Source: Porpolomopsis calyptriformis (taxonomy: Eukaryota; Basidiomycota; Agaricomycetes; Agaricales; Hygrophoraceae). Taken from it: a stretch of 64,000 nt of DNA. Positions 48,377-58,831 of the stretch are shown one piece after another. The position numbers and the translations under genes were made by a program. The notes under the pieces are model-generated. The model worked only from the letters and a program-made list of their open reading frames with translations. It was not told where the DNA came from and ran no database searches. The DNA lies in contig OX621171.1 of the NCBI GenBank assembly GCA_951640195.1, positions 186,001 through 250,000 on the forward strand, written 5' to 3'. Numbering within the stretch: position 1 is the first letter of the stretch; every line of letters begins with the position of its first letter.

Positions 48377-49955
48377 CTACAAATTCTCACAGACCATTTC
48401 CTCCTCTTTCTCTTCTAAACCCCTTAGGATCTCTTCTAGAACGACGATTCGCGCTTTTACGCGTGATTTCTCCTCCACGATTGCTGCCAAAACCTCCCAC
48501 GATTTCTCTTCATCAGCCGCCTTTGCCTTTGCCTTCCCTTTCTGACCCGCGATTGGCTGCGCCATTTCCTTCAAACTCTTGCCCATCATCTCCTCCTCAA
48601 GAGGTGGGGTCTCATCGATGTAGACTACTGGACCTATAGAAAGAAGAGATTAAAATAAAGACAACGATAGAAAAAGAAACACTTACGAGACACGGCCCTT
48701 GCCGATTTCCGAACCCCCTTCTTCGACTCTTCCACCGTCGCCAACTTGGTCACGCCCTTCGATTCTGCCTTGGGCTGCAGCTTGAACTTCTTGCCCAAGT
48801 GGGTTTCCCCCTTCCAATAGCACCTGCGCTTGTCCGTTACGCACTTGGCGCATAACGGATCAGCAGGGTCAATCTTGCACTCCGCGCTGACCTTCTCGCA
48901 AAAATCACACTGTGAAATAAAGAAGTCTATTAGTGAAACAAAAATAAGATACAAGAAAGAAAACTTACCTTGCCCTCAACTGGGCACAAGGTCTCCTCTA
49001 TTGCCTTTCACTTGTGGTACTCCTGCATCATTATCACCGGAAGGGACCATCCCTTCTCTGCCATCCTCTCCCAGTAAGCTGCCTTCGACTGCTTGACCAG
49101 TTCTTCAGCAGTCAGTGATTGTGCTGCTGCCGCCAATTCGCCTTCATCGTTCAGGGGCTCGTGCCCATCCTCCATCATCTCTGTCATCGCCCCCGTCGTG
49201 TCTTGCATGTCTGCTGACACCTCCGCCACCTTCATTCCACCTTTGCCCAATGCCTTGTCTCTTGACGGAACTCTTCCTTGTCAATTTTTCTGTCCAGAAG
49301 CAACTGGAGGAGCCTCTCGTAGGTCTCCTCCACCTGCTTCCGATCCTCCACATCCCATTCCTCCCATTCTCATTCTTCTCATTCCTCTCACTCCCACTTC
49401 TCTCACACCTCCCATTCTGCCCTCTCGACCCACTCGCACTCCTCTCATTCCTCTCGTTCCTCACGCTCCACTCGCTCTCGCTCCTCTCACTCCTCACGCT
49501 TGACTTTCTCTTGTTCCTCCCACGCAGATGTCTCTGCCCTCTCCCTCACCTCACGTTCCTCTTCTGCCCTTCGCTCTCGCTCTACCCTCTCCGCCTCTGC
49601 TTTTTCCTCAACCTCCTGATGAACCACCTCTGCCAACCTTGGCATCAGTATCTCCCCTGCCCAATCCAACCACCCTCATTCTTCGAAAACATCGAAGGTC
49701 TCGCGGGCCTCCTTTTGCCACGCAATGACCTCATCGTCCATCGATGTCTCTTTCAGGGTCTTCACGACCTGATTATATGCGATCTAAAAGATGGATTAGC
49801 AAAAGAAAATGATTAGAAAAACAAAAACTTATGAGCAACTTGCATAATTGTTGCCCCCAGATCTTGTAATCTTCGGGTTCAGCAACCCCATCCGGAAGTG
49901 ACCTCATTTGGTCACAAATCTTCTGTTTTGCGATAGTGATGATGTTCTTTGACAT
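48377..49955 (-). pseudogene. Antisense spliced gene inside E5: coiled coil plus Zn2Cys6-type cluster
   Basis: Minus strand, opposite to gag-pol, between integrase and the 3' LTR. Exon 1 starts at ATG 49955 (MSKNIITIAKQKICDQMRSL). After an intron, exon 2 starts at 49783 and encodes a long Glu/Arg coiled coil (ERRAEEEREVRERAE) with several TGA at Trp or Arg positions, a frame change near 49250, then ELAAAAQSLTAEELVKQSKA. Intron 48910-48968 (GTAAGT/CAG). The next exon, 48909-48687, begins with a cysteine cluster spaced CX2CX6CX8CX2CX6C (48909-48820), exactly the fungal Zn(II)2Cys6 pattern, followed by a basic tail. Intron 48634-48686. The last exon ends at 48377 with another coiled coil (ARIVVLEEILRGLEEKEEE). 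Likely a nuclear DNA-binding or assembly factor of the element, now broken. Confidence 0.72.
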
Positions 49956-50110
49956 TTTTGAATGGTTTGTTGCAGTTTTCTTGGCGTCGTGGTACGCAAT
50001 TTGAAGACGGTCATGTCTGAAGATGAATGTGACACACTGGTCACACTTATAAATGCACCTCGGCAATTACCGGCAAATCACGTGATTGACTGAGGACAGT
50101 CAACATTTCA

Positions 50111-50122
50111 GTGAGGAGGAGA
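50111..50122 (+). other. Polypurine tract of E5
   Basis: gtgaggaggaga stands immediately before the 3' LTR. A similar agtgaggaggagga also occurs inside pol at about 46800 and might act as a second plus-strand primer. Confidence 0.75.
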
Positions 50123-50731
50123 TAATACAACCCCTCCATCCCCTGAGCACCATATATTCAACTATACGAATGCTAGACGCCTACCAAGTCCTTCGAACAC
50201 GAACTTGAACCCTCCGAATGCTCTCGATAGCTCCCGAACGTCCTGAATGACTTCGAGAATCATTGAATGCTCTGAATACAATCGAAGCTTTCTGAATGCG
50301 AACAAAAGTTTGTATATCAAAGGGAAGACACTATTCAAAGGCATCAGTTCTCTTCTATTTCTCCCTTTTCATTCGATTCCTTCATTCCCATTCACTACTT
50401 TCCCCTTAGATCATTAGAGAGGCTCCCCTTTTATCATATACATTCAAAGGGATCCTTGTACTAGAAGATATATATACTGTATGTTGTAGCTAGTGATCCA
50501 ACAAGTTAGATATTCACTTCTCTCTTGCTCTCAAGTCTAGATCCTCTGTAGAACTTCTAAAAACTTCCTCTTTCGATCTTCCAATTCTTCCGATTCCCCG
50601 ATTGATCACATTCGTGAATGATCGAAGACTCCCTATCAACGATCATCGATCATAGACTGTGTTGACACTCTTAATAGTCGTCCTCGCACCTTGTTCTGTG
50701 TTCGGTTCTCATACATGAAGCAGACATATCA
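50123..50731 (+). repeat. 3' LTR of E5
   Basis: 609-bp partner of 41726-42334. The right end at 50731 abuts the gag half of E4. Confidence 0.92.
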
Positions 50732-52029
50732 CCGGAACACATCAACCAGTATTAGTAGCTTCAATCCAAACATCCAAAATGAGTCCGAGATTGCCTTCTT
50801 CAAGAGTACTAAGAATTTGAAATAGATTGCATGGGGTGATGATACATTCTTGAGTAGATACGTCCATAACAGTAGGCAAAATGTTTGGACTCTCTAAAAA
50901 CCCTGTTCTTTCAGTTCCTTGATGAGCTGAGCTTTTCTCTCCTTTGGCCAATAATTGATCCCACAGTTGTCCACTACTCAGATAGTTTCCTCTGTAGTAG
51001 CTGGGGAAACCATTTCGTCAACTTGTTCCATCTCGATACCTCATATGTTTCATCCTTGACCTCGCCCTGTGTTTGGTCTTCCTCGATGTCCGGCAGGGGC
51101 ACTACTCAATGGGCGCGCTGACGAAGAAGAGGTGAGAGGGGAATTTGGACACTTGTTCACCCAATGACCTGGTTCTCTGCAGCAATAGCAGTTGCCTCAT
51201 GGAATGCGTGATATTGATGAAGAGGAAGTTGTCTCCTGTTTGATAGGAGCAGAGGAGGGAGTTCAGGTCGCTGGTCAAGCCATGGTTTTCCTAGGAGCGG
51301 CACAACACTCAAGTGCGAGTTCAAGACATTGTCGGTCGAAAGTGGAAGCTTTTCTCTTCCAAGTGTTGAGGGTGGCGGGGATTGGATTGAGGGCATAGAT
51401 CTTTTCGAGGATCCTGGGATTGAGGCTGTTTCAGTAAAAAACTTTGAGCGCGTTGTCATTGAAACCAGTTTCATCCACAAGAGCTCCAAATCATATATTA
51501 TAATTGTCCACAGTGGAAAGTCCTTGAGTTACCTTTTGAATCTTGACCTGCGCTGTTGCCTTAGCATCTACATCTCCAAAACAGTCCTCAATTTCTTCCA
51601 TAAAACCCTCGTAGTCAGCTCAACCCATTGGGTACGATTAAATTCTTGGGTCTGCTGTTGGGCCTATGATTGGGCGACACTGATCTTCATAAATGATAAG
51701 ACGTAGGTAATCTTCTGTCTGTTGGACCACTAGCTGTCATCAAGGACTAGACGACAAGCCTGGATGAAGTTCAGGCATTTGGCTGCAGACCCGTTGTATT
51801 CATCGGGTTTGGCAATCTTGATGGGGGGAGGAGTGGGTTGTTGAGGCAAAGGAGGTTGTTGGGGCAGTTGAGGGGGTTGAGGAGGTTGAGGCTGTTGTTG
51901 TTGTTAAAACTGAGTGATCAGCTGAGTTTGTTGAGCAATGGTCTGCTCAAGTTGGTGAACAGTGGCCATTAAGGTTGTAATATCAATGGTAGGGGGGTTG
52001 GTGGGGGCATTGGTGGATGTTCCTGACAT
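50732..52029 (-). pseudogene. Element E4, 5' part: gag
   Basis: From ATG 52029 (MSGTSTNAPTNPP) the minus strand encodes a Gln/Pro-rich N-terminal region with a coiled-coil start (TVHQLEQTIAQQTQLI), then a gag core (IKIAKPDEYNGSAAKCLNF near 51810, ITYVLSFMK near 51700) and a decayed middle and C-terminal part with frame changes. Internal TAA and TAG fit CAA, CAG or TGG decay. The sequence stops at the E5 LTR and resumes at 41725 with protease. Confidence 0.8.
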
Positions 52030-52481
52030 GTTGGTAGATGTCGTGGGTAGTGGGGTTGTTGGAGCTGTTGGTGTTGGTGTTGATGTTGCAGAGGGAAGTT
52101 GGGAATAAAGGGAACCATATCGTCCTAGTGGGGTGGCAGTCTGTTGATGAACTGGTCTAGTTGCTGGGGCTGAAGATGAAGAGAAGAGTCCTCTTGTTCT
52201 TGATTGAGTTCATGATCCTAGAGGAGTAGGAGCAGGGACAGGAGTAGGGGTGGGGGCAGCTAGGGTTTCTTCAAGATCAGAGGAGAAAGAAGGTTCTTGA
52301 TCTCGGATGGTAGCTGAGAAGGTTGATCTCGAGAGAGGGTCTTCATATTGTTCAGCATCTGAGTTGTCAGTGGAAGCCAGGATGGAAGTGGGTAAGGGTA
52401 GGAGGGGTGATGTCGATAATCACAGTGACAAAGAGTGTTTGGATAAGCAAGTGGGAGAGAACCAGAAGGAAGTCTGATTCT

Positions 52482-52891
52482 TGTTATAAACCGGTTGTTT
52501 AGAATGCGTTTTACTTCGGGTGTTCTGTCCCAAGAGATGAAGGTATTGTTCTAAGTCCTTGTTATGAGTAGCTAATGAGGAATCAGACTTAAGGTCTGAT
52601 ACATACAGAAGGTACCCTTTATATACTGACTACTTATCTGTGTGAGTCAGTGCAACATAAACATGTGTAGAGATAAGGGATGAGTCATTGTGACCAATGA
52701 CGAATGATAAGGGGTTGAAACATAATGGAAATTAAAGGTGTCCACATATGGATAGAGTAATGGGGAATCCCAGAGAAAGGCAATGGGGAATCCCTAGATG
52801 AGATAAGGAAAGATGGTGGGGATTCCCAAGATAAGATACAGGTTTGCATATGATAAGATAAAGAAAAGAAGAAAAATTGCAACTGTGACAG
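52482..52891 (-). repeat. 5' LTR of E4
   Basis: On the minus strand TGTCACAG...TTATAACA, 410 bp, same family as the solo LTR at 54573-54984. It carries TGAGTCA at 52643 and 52681, a TATA region near 52620 and several GATAAG motifs (52790-52865). Its right side (52892) is mid-RNase H of element E6, so E4 inserted there. Confidence 0.82.
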
Positions 52892-55610
52892 TCTCCAAGG
52901 CTTTTACCCCATGGAATGAAATTATCAGATTTATGACCACGAGTTGCTTGCAATCATAACTGCGCTCCAAGAATTCTGCAAATAGCTACTATCTGCTAAG
53001 CAAGTCTTTGAGGTTTGGATGGATCGCACCAACCTCCAATACTTCAAACTGCCTCAGAAGCTGAATAGGTGCTAGGCTAGGTGGCTCACAGAGCTTCAAG
53101 ACTATCACTTCACTCTCCACTATGTCGCTGGCAAGGCCAACTCCAAGGCTGATATCCTGTTGAGACGACTAGGTTTTAAGAGGGGGTGAACAATAATGAC
53201 AATGTTATTTTACTCCCAGCTAATCTCTTCCCCACCCCAGATCATCCTACTGTAGACCTCCATCAGGTTCAGCATGAAGTTGAACCCACTAATTTCCACT
53301 CTTGGATTCAAAATTTGTACTGAAATGAAGAAAAACAAGCCACACTCCTTCAAGAAAAATGCAAAACCGATTGGAAAACCTGAGATAATGGTATTAAGAC
53401 CTTCTTGGACCAGACTTACATCTCAAAGGACACCCCACTCCACAGTGAAATCATTGCTCAATACCACGATAATCCTCTCTCTGGACACTATGGCTCCTTC
53501 AAGACCTCTGAAGCTGTGTGTTGCAACTACTGGTGGCCCACCATCAGGAGAGATGTTGAGACTTATATCTGTGGTTGTGAAATGTGCCAGTGAACCAAGG
53601 CATCCCGATTACCCATGAAAACCCTGCTCCATCCCTTTGACCCTCCTCCTCAACCCTGGGATATGATCATGGTCAATCTCATTGGCCCTATACCTGAATG
53701 TCAGGGCTATAACGCGATCCTCATGATCATTGATCACTTCTCAAAGGCTGCCAAGTTCGAGGCCACCCATATCGAGCTGAACTCTGAAGGGTTCGCAAAA
53801 ATCATCCAGGATTGTGTCATCTGAGATCACGGTATCCCCTGATGCATCATCCACAATCACGATCCGCAATTTGTTTCCAAGTTTATGACCAATCTCTTCC
53901 ATCTTCTGGGCACCTCCCCAAACATTTCCACAGCTTATCATCCCCAGACTGACAGCCAGTCTGAACGAATGAACCAGATGCTCGAACAATACCTTCGCAT
54001 CTTCATCAATCATCATCAAGACAATTGGAAGGAATGGCTTGCGTTAGCAGAGTTCTCATACAATAACTCAGTCCACACAGCCACACAACAAACTCCCTTC
54101 TTTGTCAACTATGGTCAGAACCCCTGGAAAGGAAACAATACTATGAGAGAAGTCTGAAACGAATCTGCAACTCAATTTGCCGATTGTATGAAAAATGTCC
54201 ACCAGGAAGCCAAAGCTACTCTCAGGAGAGCCAACGAAATGATGAAGACTGCTCATGACAAGCACATCCAAGCTACTCAAGAATACTCACCAGGAGACAA
54301 GGTATAGTTAGCTGCCACCAACATCAAAACCAAATGACTAATGAAGAAGCTTGATAACAAATGCTTCGGTCCTTTTAAGGTTGTTGAGAAAGTTAGCTAC
54401 TCTGCCTATAAGCTCGAACTCCCTCCCGAATGGCTGGGACTCTATCCAGTCTTCAATGAATCATACCTCTCTCCTTATCGATCTCCTTCATTTCCTAATC
54501 AGAAAAAACCTGCCCCCCCTCCTCCTATCCAACTTGAAGGTGACTCTGAATACTTCGTTAATGAAATCCTAGTGTTATAAACTGGTTGCCGATGAGATGG
54601 TTTTACTTCGGAGAGCTCTGTCCCAAGACGATGATGATGTCTCAAGTCCTAGTTGTTGGATTGCTAACGAGGAATCAGACTTAAGGTCTGTGTACGACTA
54701 ACTAGGAGTTTATATACTAACTACGCTACTGCGGATGAGTCAGTATAAACACGAGGAATACATGAGGAGTACATGCGATGAGTAAAGATAAACATGATAA
54801 GAGACTCGGAGCATGTGAAGAGATGAAACATAATGGTCGGAAATGAAGTATGTCCTATCTCGGATAAATGAAAAGATATGGAATCGTGGGGAATCCCTGG
54901 GGAATCCCAAGTGGAGATAAGACCTGTCTGACTAAGCAATGATGACTAACATAGAGAGGAAGTGAAAAATTTACGTCCGTGACACCTAGACTCTCATCTG
55001 CGATGAGGAAAACTCCAATACTTGGTACACTGGGAAGGCTACACCAGTGAAGAAAACACTTGGGAGCCTGAATCAAACATCAAGAACACCCAGGAATTGG
55101 TTGATGAGTTTCACACTCTCCACCCTGAATGACCAGCCCCTCAACTCCGACTATGTGTCATTCGAATGGATGACTTCTTTGGAATTGACAAATGTCTCTA
55201 TGATCCAATCACAGACTCCACTGGTGAGGATTACAAACCGCCAAAGGTCAGTGACAATATCGACGTTCTCATTACTCTCCACCCCACAGAAGTCGACTAA
55301 CTACTTGACTGTGATTTCAATGGTTCTATCTTCTTCCCTCATTTGCCTTCAACCACTCATTAAGCATGGATCTATGAAACCAGTCCTATCAATGCAATCA
55401 TGGCTATTCTACGACTAGATAGTCATGGTCAAATGCTCTGAATGTACTAACTTGTTTCCCCTCTGTCTACCCTGGAAATCCATTGGTGATACCAATATCA
55501 TCTCCCAACCTCTCCCTGTTATGCACCTCAGTGGTTACTATGAGACTGTTCAAGACATCTCCAATGCCTGTTCTAAGGTTGTGTGGATGTGAATTTGAAG
55601 AGAGGGTGAT
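52892..55610 (+). pseudogene. Element E6: RNase H end, integrase, chromodomain, C-terminal tail
   Basis: Plus-strand frame starting inside RNase H (NYQIYDHELLAIITAL at about 52925). The integrase follows: zinc part TYICGCEMCQ (about 53565), core at 53640-54160, then the GPFKVVEKV module. The chromodomain is split by the solo LTR: YFVNEIL before 54573 and LQYLVHWEGYTSEENTWEPE after 54989. A further 150 residues (VIRMDDFFGIDKCLYDPI) reach the LTR at 55610. Two catalytic integrase Asp are Asn (MVNLIGP and IHNHDPQF). Stops (CQ*TKA, VI*DHGIP*CI, KV*LAATN) fit CGA or TGG. RT and gag are missing, presumably beyond the E4 insertion. Confidence 0.87.
54573..54984 (-). repeat. Solo LTR inside the E6 chromodomain
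   Basis: 412 bp, plus-strand ends TGTTATAA...CCGTGACA, flanked on both sides by CCTAG (54568-54572 and 54985-54989), a perfect 5-bp target duplication. Same family as the E4 LTR. TGAGTCA at 54736 lies near a TATA region. It formed by LTR-LTR recombination after a full element inserted. Confidence 0.93.
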
Positions 55611-55988
55611 GTCACGGCTACTTCATTTTGTTGTCTCAACCACTTTCCTTATCTTTGGTCTTATCTTATGTTATCTTCCCTTATCTAATCTTTCTATTTA
55701 TATTCTCCTAGATTAGAGGCAATAATGCTATTGGCTGATGAAGACATGCTGTGCAGCAACTCTGCAGTAGCTGTGCAAGGCTGCGCAATACTGCACATTA
55801 GTCAGCCATTCCATGGATTGTTGTTGTGGTTATCACAATCACAGTCCAGACCTGGGTGGAGTATAAGTAGAGTACAGAATGCTTGTACATACCCCAGTTC
55901 TGTTCTTCAATGTTGTCACTGCTAGTTTATACACTAGCTTCTCTGTGATTTACATCAAAGCGACCTGAGTTACTACTGCCGATATAAT
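55610..55988 (+). repeat. 3' LTR of E6
   Basis: Begins TGTCACGG after the purine tract gaagagagggtga. Several CTTATCT (GATA-type) motifs near 55650-55690. It ends at about GATATAA, where gag fragment E7 abuts, so the right end may be truncated. Confidence 0.65.
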
Positions 55989-56656
55989 ATGGTGGGGATA
56001 GCAGGGAGTCGGTAAATAAATTCTATAAACTTGCTGTCAAGTCCAGCTTGGTAAAGATTGATGAGGGTGGCATCATTAAAACCAGTATCAACCTGTAAAG
56101 TGCCAAAGCGCAGGCTATAATCTTCAATCTTCTTTCTTCCCTGTTGGAGGTTCTTGATGTCATTACGAGCGTGAGACTGTCTGTTGATTCCTTCAAATGT
56201 AGATCAGAATTGAGCTACAAATGCAGCCCAGGTAGCAGTTGGGCTAGTCTAGTTGACAGCTCTCATATCATTGGTCTCCTTTTCAGCCCAGGTTTGGGCC
56301 ATGGTCCCTTTTATGAAAGAAAGGGCAAAGGGAATCTTGTGTTCATTGCGGTACAGTTTTCCCATGAAATATAACTTGCAGCTGTTAATAAATTTGTCAA
56401 CGTCCTGCTGTCGACCAGTAAACTCATCTGGTTTGGCCATCTTAATTTCAATAGTGGGAGTGGTAGGAGGTTGCGGTTGAGGTTGCAGTGGGGGCTGAGG
56501 CTGAGCTTGGGCAGCAAGTTGTTGAATGAGATGATGAATCTCCATTGCCTGTTGCATGTTGGAAGCTTGGAGAGCAGCTACTTCTCTCTGCAAGTTATTC
56601 ATGATTGTGAGGATTTCATTGAGGTTGGGAACAGGGGGATTAGCGTGAGAACCCAT
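55989..56656 (-). pseudogene. Gag fragment E7
   Basis: Minus strand from a visible ATG at 56656 (the frame is open further upstream). A coiled-coil N-terminus (ILTIMNNLQREVAALQ) is followed by a Gln/Pro-rich linker and a retrotransposon gag domain (KPDEFTGRQQDVDKF, PFALSFIKGTMAQTWAE, LYQAGLDSKF) with stops fitting decay (VN*TSPTATW, AQF*STFE). It ends abruptly at 55989. Same broad gag type as E4 but a different family. No LTR assigned. Confidence 0.78.
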
Positions 56657-56925
56657 TGGTGGTGGTGATAGTGAAGGTGAAGGTGTTGTTAAAGGTGAAG
56701 AAGGTTGAGTAGGTTGTTGGAATGGGAAGGGTTGATACCTGACAGTAGGGGGAGTAATGGGACATTGTGACTAGGTAGCTGTCATGAAATTGGCGTTCAC
56801 TCTCTTAAAAATTCTATTCTTTTCCTCTCTTTTCTATGCCTATTTTCTTTGGATGGGGGCTGTCTTTATTAGCAGCAGAGACTATTTGTACAAAGGGGAG
56901 GTCTATGTCTGACTAACTAATTAGA

Positions 56926-57523
56926 CTAGTCCATCTTGGTAATCTCCTGCACCATACTATCCCTTAGGAACTCTATGAAACTTGAGACTACTTGACCATC
57001 CAATGTGGCCAACTTATTGCCCCAGTAGATTGCCCCATTGGTATCTCCACCAGAGGCCTGCAACTCAGCAGCCTTCCCCTTGACAAAACTCATCGCAATC
57101 TTTCTTGCTTCTTTGCCCAACCAATCATTGGTAGAACTCCACAACAAACTGGGAGGAACTTCTTCCTCCTCGATCTTGACATTGACATTGGTCAACGATG
57201 TCGATAAATCTTCCACTAAAGAGATAAGGAGTCAATGAACATAAAAAGAGTGAGAGAGTTGAGAGCTTACAACTAGAAACAGGACTTGGACTAGGGGTCC
57301 AAGGATGGAAGGGGGGACTGACAGCCCAGTGCTCAGGCTTAGGATCAGCAAAAGGGAGAGGGTGCCCCCAACGATCAGAACTCCAATCAACGTGCTCCTC
57401 TAAAGGGAGCTGGGAAGTAGGGGGAGGGGCGTCATCATCCCAAACTAAGAAAGGGAAAGCCTATTATCAATAAACAGAGACTAATGAAGACAAAACAAGA
57501 CACTCACCAAGCGGATCCTCCAT
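56926..57523 (-). CDS. Small spliced gene of unknown function, 159 aa
   Basis: Complement join 57523-57508, 57444-57271, 57215-56926, stop TAG. Introns of 63 and 55 bp with GTGAGT/TAG and GTAAGC/TAG ends, and phases fit. Exon 2 is Trp/Pro/Asp-rich (VWDDDAPPPTSQLPLEEHVD). Exon 3 is helical (WLGKEARKIAMSFVKGKAAE). No known domain. It lies between a gag fragment and an LTR, and like the E5 antisense gene it is a short spliced gene next to transposon sequence, so it may be an accessory gene of an element whose ends are lost. No stop-type decay is visible. Confidence 0.55.
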
Positions 57524-57691
57524 CAGACTGCAAGCATGCTAGATTGGCTAGCGAATGAACAGACACTTCTTGACTTTATGCTTGCCACCGCAAGTGAAAC
57601 AGCAGAAAGAAGACCAACAGAGGTCAGCATCAGAGGGGATGCGCTGGAGATGGTAGTGAAAGGAATCACAATCAAGAAAGACAGGGGCAGT

Positions 57692-58725
57692 TGTTATGAT
57701 CCCAAACTGATTTGGTATCAAACTTAACCAAAGATCATGCATTCAGCAAGTAGCATCCATAGCTCAAATATCCTTTATCTTATCTTATCTGATCTTATCT
57801 TAGATAAGATATCACTGTCCTTCACACATTATCTTATCTCAGATAAGATACACTACTATCTTTACTTATGCTATCTTATCATGGACAATAGCATTCTTCC
57901 CATTGTTCTCTGAGTCAGAATGACTCATATCCCATTTCTCTATTGTTCTGTCATCACTCCATTGTTCTCTGAGTCACTATGACTCATATTAATCTTCCCC
58001 ATTGTTCTCCTCATTGTCTGACTCATAGTGAGTCACAATTCAAACTCCTCATTGTTCTTTTGTCCATTGTTCTTATTTCCTATTGTTCTCATTGCCCATT
58101 GTTCTCAAACATATATAAAGGGCCCCCTTTTCACCAGTGAGGAGTTCAGTTCACTTTCAACCCACTTTTACCCCACTCCCCTCCCCTAGTCCACTCTCCC
58201 CCTTTTCCCTTGAACTCACCCCTAGTACTTAGTACCTAGTACTACCCCTTATTGATACTACTTGTCTGTAGTCAATACATCCAATCCAATCTAGTCTATT
58301 AAGCTTATACCCTGTGTGATTTCGCCTAAGCCCTCTTACGTTAAGAACCAACTTAGGAATCACCCCTTGACGTATTTCTGTAAGTTGAAGATAGCCACCG
58401 AGGACTATCTTATCTTACTTCAGCCCCTGCTTATTCATCACATTCTCTAAGTCTCAGTCCTTATTGGAGAGACCTCACTGTGATACATATTCTTCTAAGT
58501 CAGCCGTTGACTTCATTCTTGCTCTCCCAGTCAATACTATCCATTGAGTTTGGATAGCCTGCTCATCTGTACATCCTAGCCAAGGATTACTCAAGCCCCA
58601 TCAAAGGAGGAAGTGATCATTACCCAATCAACTCACATCTCCCCTGAACAACTAGGACCTACTTGATTGACGTATAACTCCAGTAGTCCTAGAAGTGAAG
58701 TATTTATATTTCACCTGATATAATT
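57692..58725 (+). repeat. 5' LTR of element E8, about 1.03 kb
   Basis: Starts TGTTATGATCCC and ends near GATATAA just before the primer site. It contains a dense regulatory block and a TATA box (58112), then a pyrimidine-rich leader. The 3' copy is outside the window, so both ends are approximate. Confidence 0.65.
57781..58120 (+). promoter_or_regulatory. E8 promoter: GATA sites, six TGA(G/C)TCA sites, ATTGTTCT repeats, TATA
   Basis: GATA-type motifs (CTTATCT/AGATAAG) cluster at 57776-57880, including inverted pairs such as ATCTTATCT/AGATAAGAT. TGAGTCA or TGACTCA occurs at 57911, 57921, 57970, 57980, 58019 and 58029. ATTGTTCT repeats about eight times (57901-58105). TATATAAAG is at 58112. 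GATA factors mediate nitrogen control and Gcn4/CPC1 bZIP factors amino-acid starvation control in fungi. That they act here is inference. Confidence 0.6.
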
Positions 58726-58743
58726 TGGAGCCCACCGCGAGGG
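58726..58743 (+). other. tRNA primer-binding site of E8
   Basis: TGGAGCCCACCGCGAGGG follows the LTR. It is nearly identical to the E5 site at 42338, differing at CG versus TG/CA-type positions. Confidence 0.75.
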
Positions 58744-58831
58744 GTGATTGTGATTGATTGTAATCTCACTCCCCAACTTATTCAGACCCCACTCATCAAC
58801 ATAACTCCCAACTTAGTATTCAACACTTACT

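Larger units (their letters stand above)
41726..50731 (+). mobile_element. Ty3/gypsy LTR retrotransposon E5, 9.0 kb
   Basis: Two 609-bp LTRs (41726-42334 and 50123-50731) bound a primer site, gag-pol (+) and an antisense spliced gene. Left and right flanks are the two halves of E4, which proves insertion into E4. Flanking 4-mers are ccag and ccgg, a possible target duplication with one transition. The LTRs differ at roughly 42 sites by hand count (about 93% identity), mostly transitions, so E5 is older than E3 if both decay alike. Confidence 0.92.

Noticed and set aside
49115..49816. Long plus-strand ORF rich in Leu, Ser and Pro
   Set aside because: It is the mirror of the Glu/Arg-rich coiled-coil exons of the antisense E5 gene (GAG/GAA codons read backwards). 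It has no domain, and the minus strand has splice sites and a cysteine cluster.
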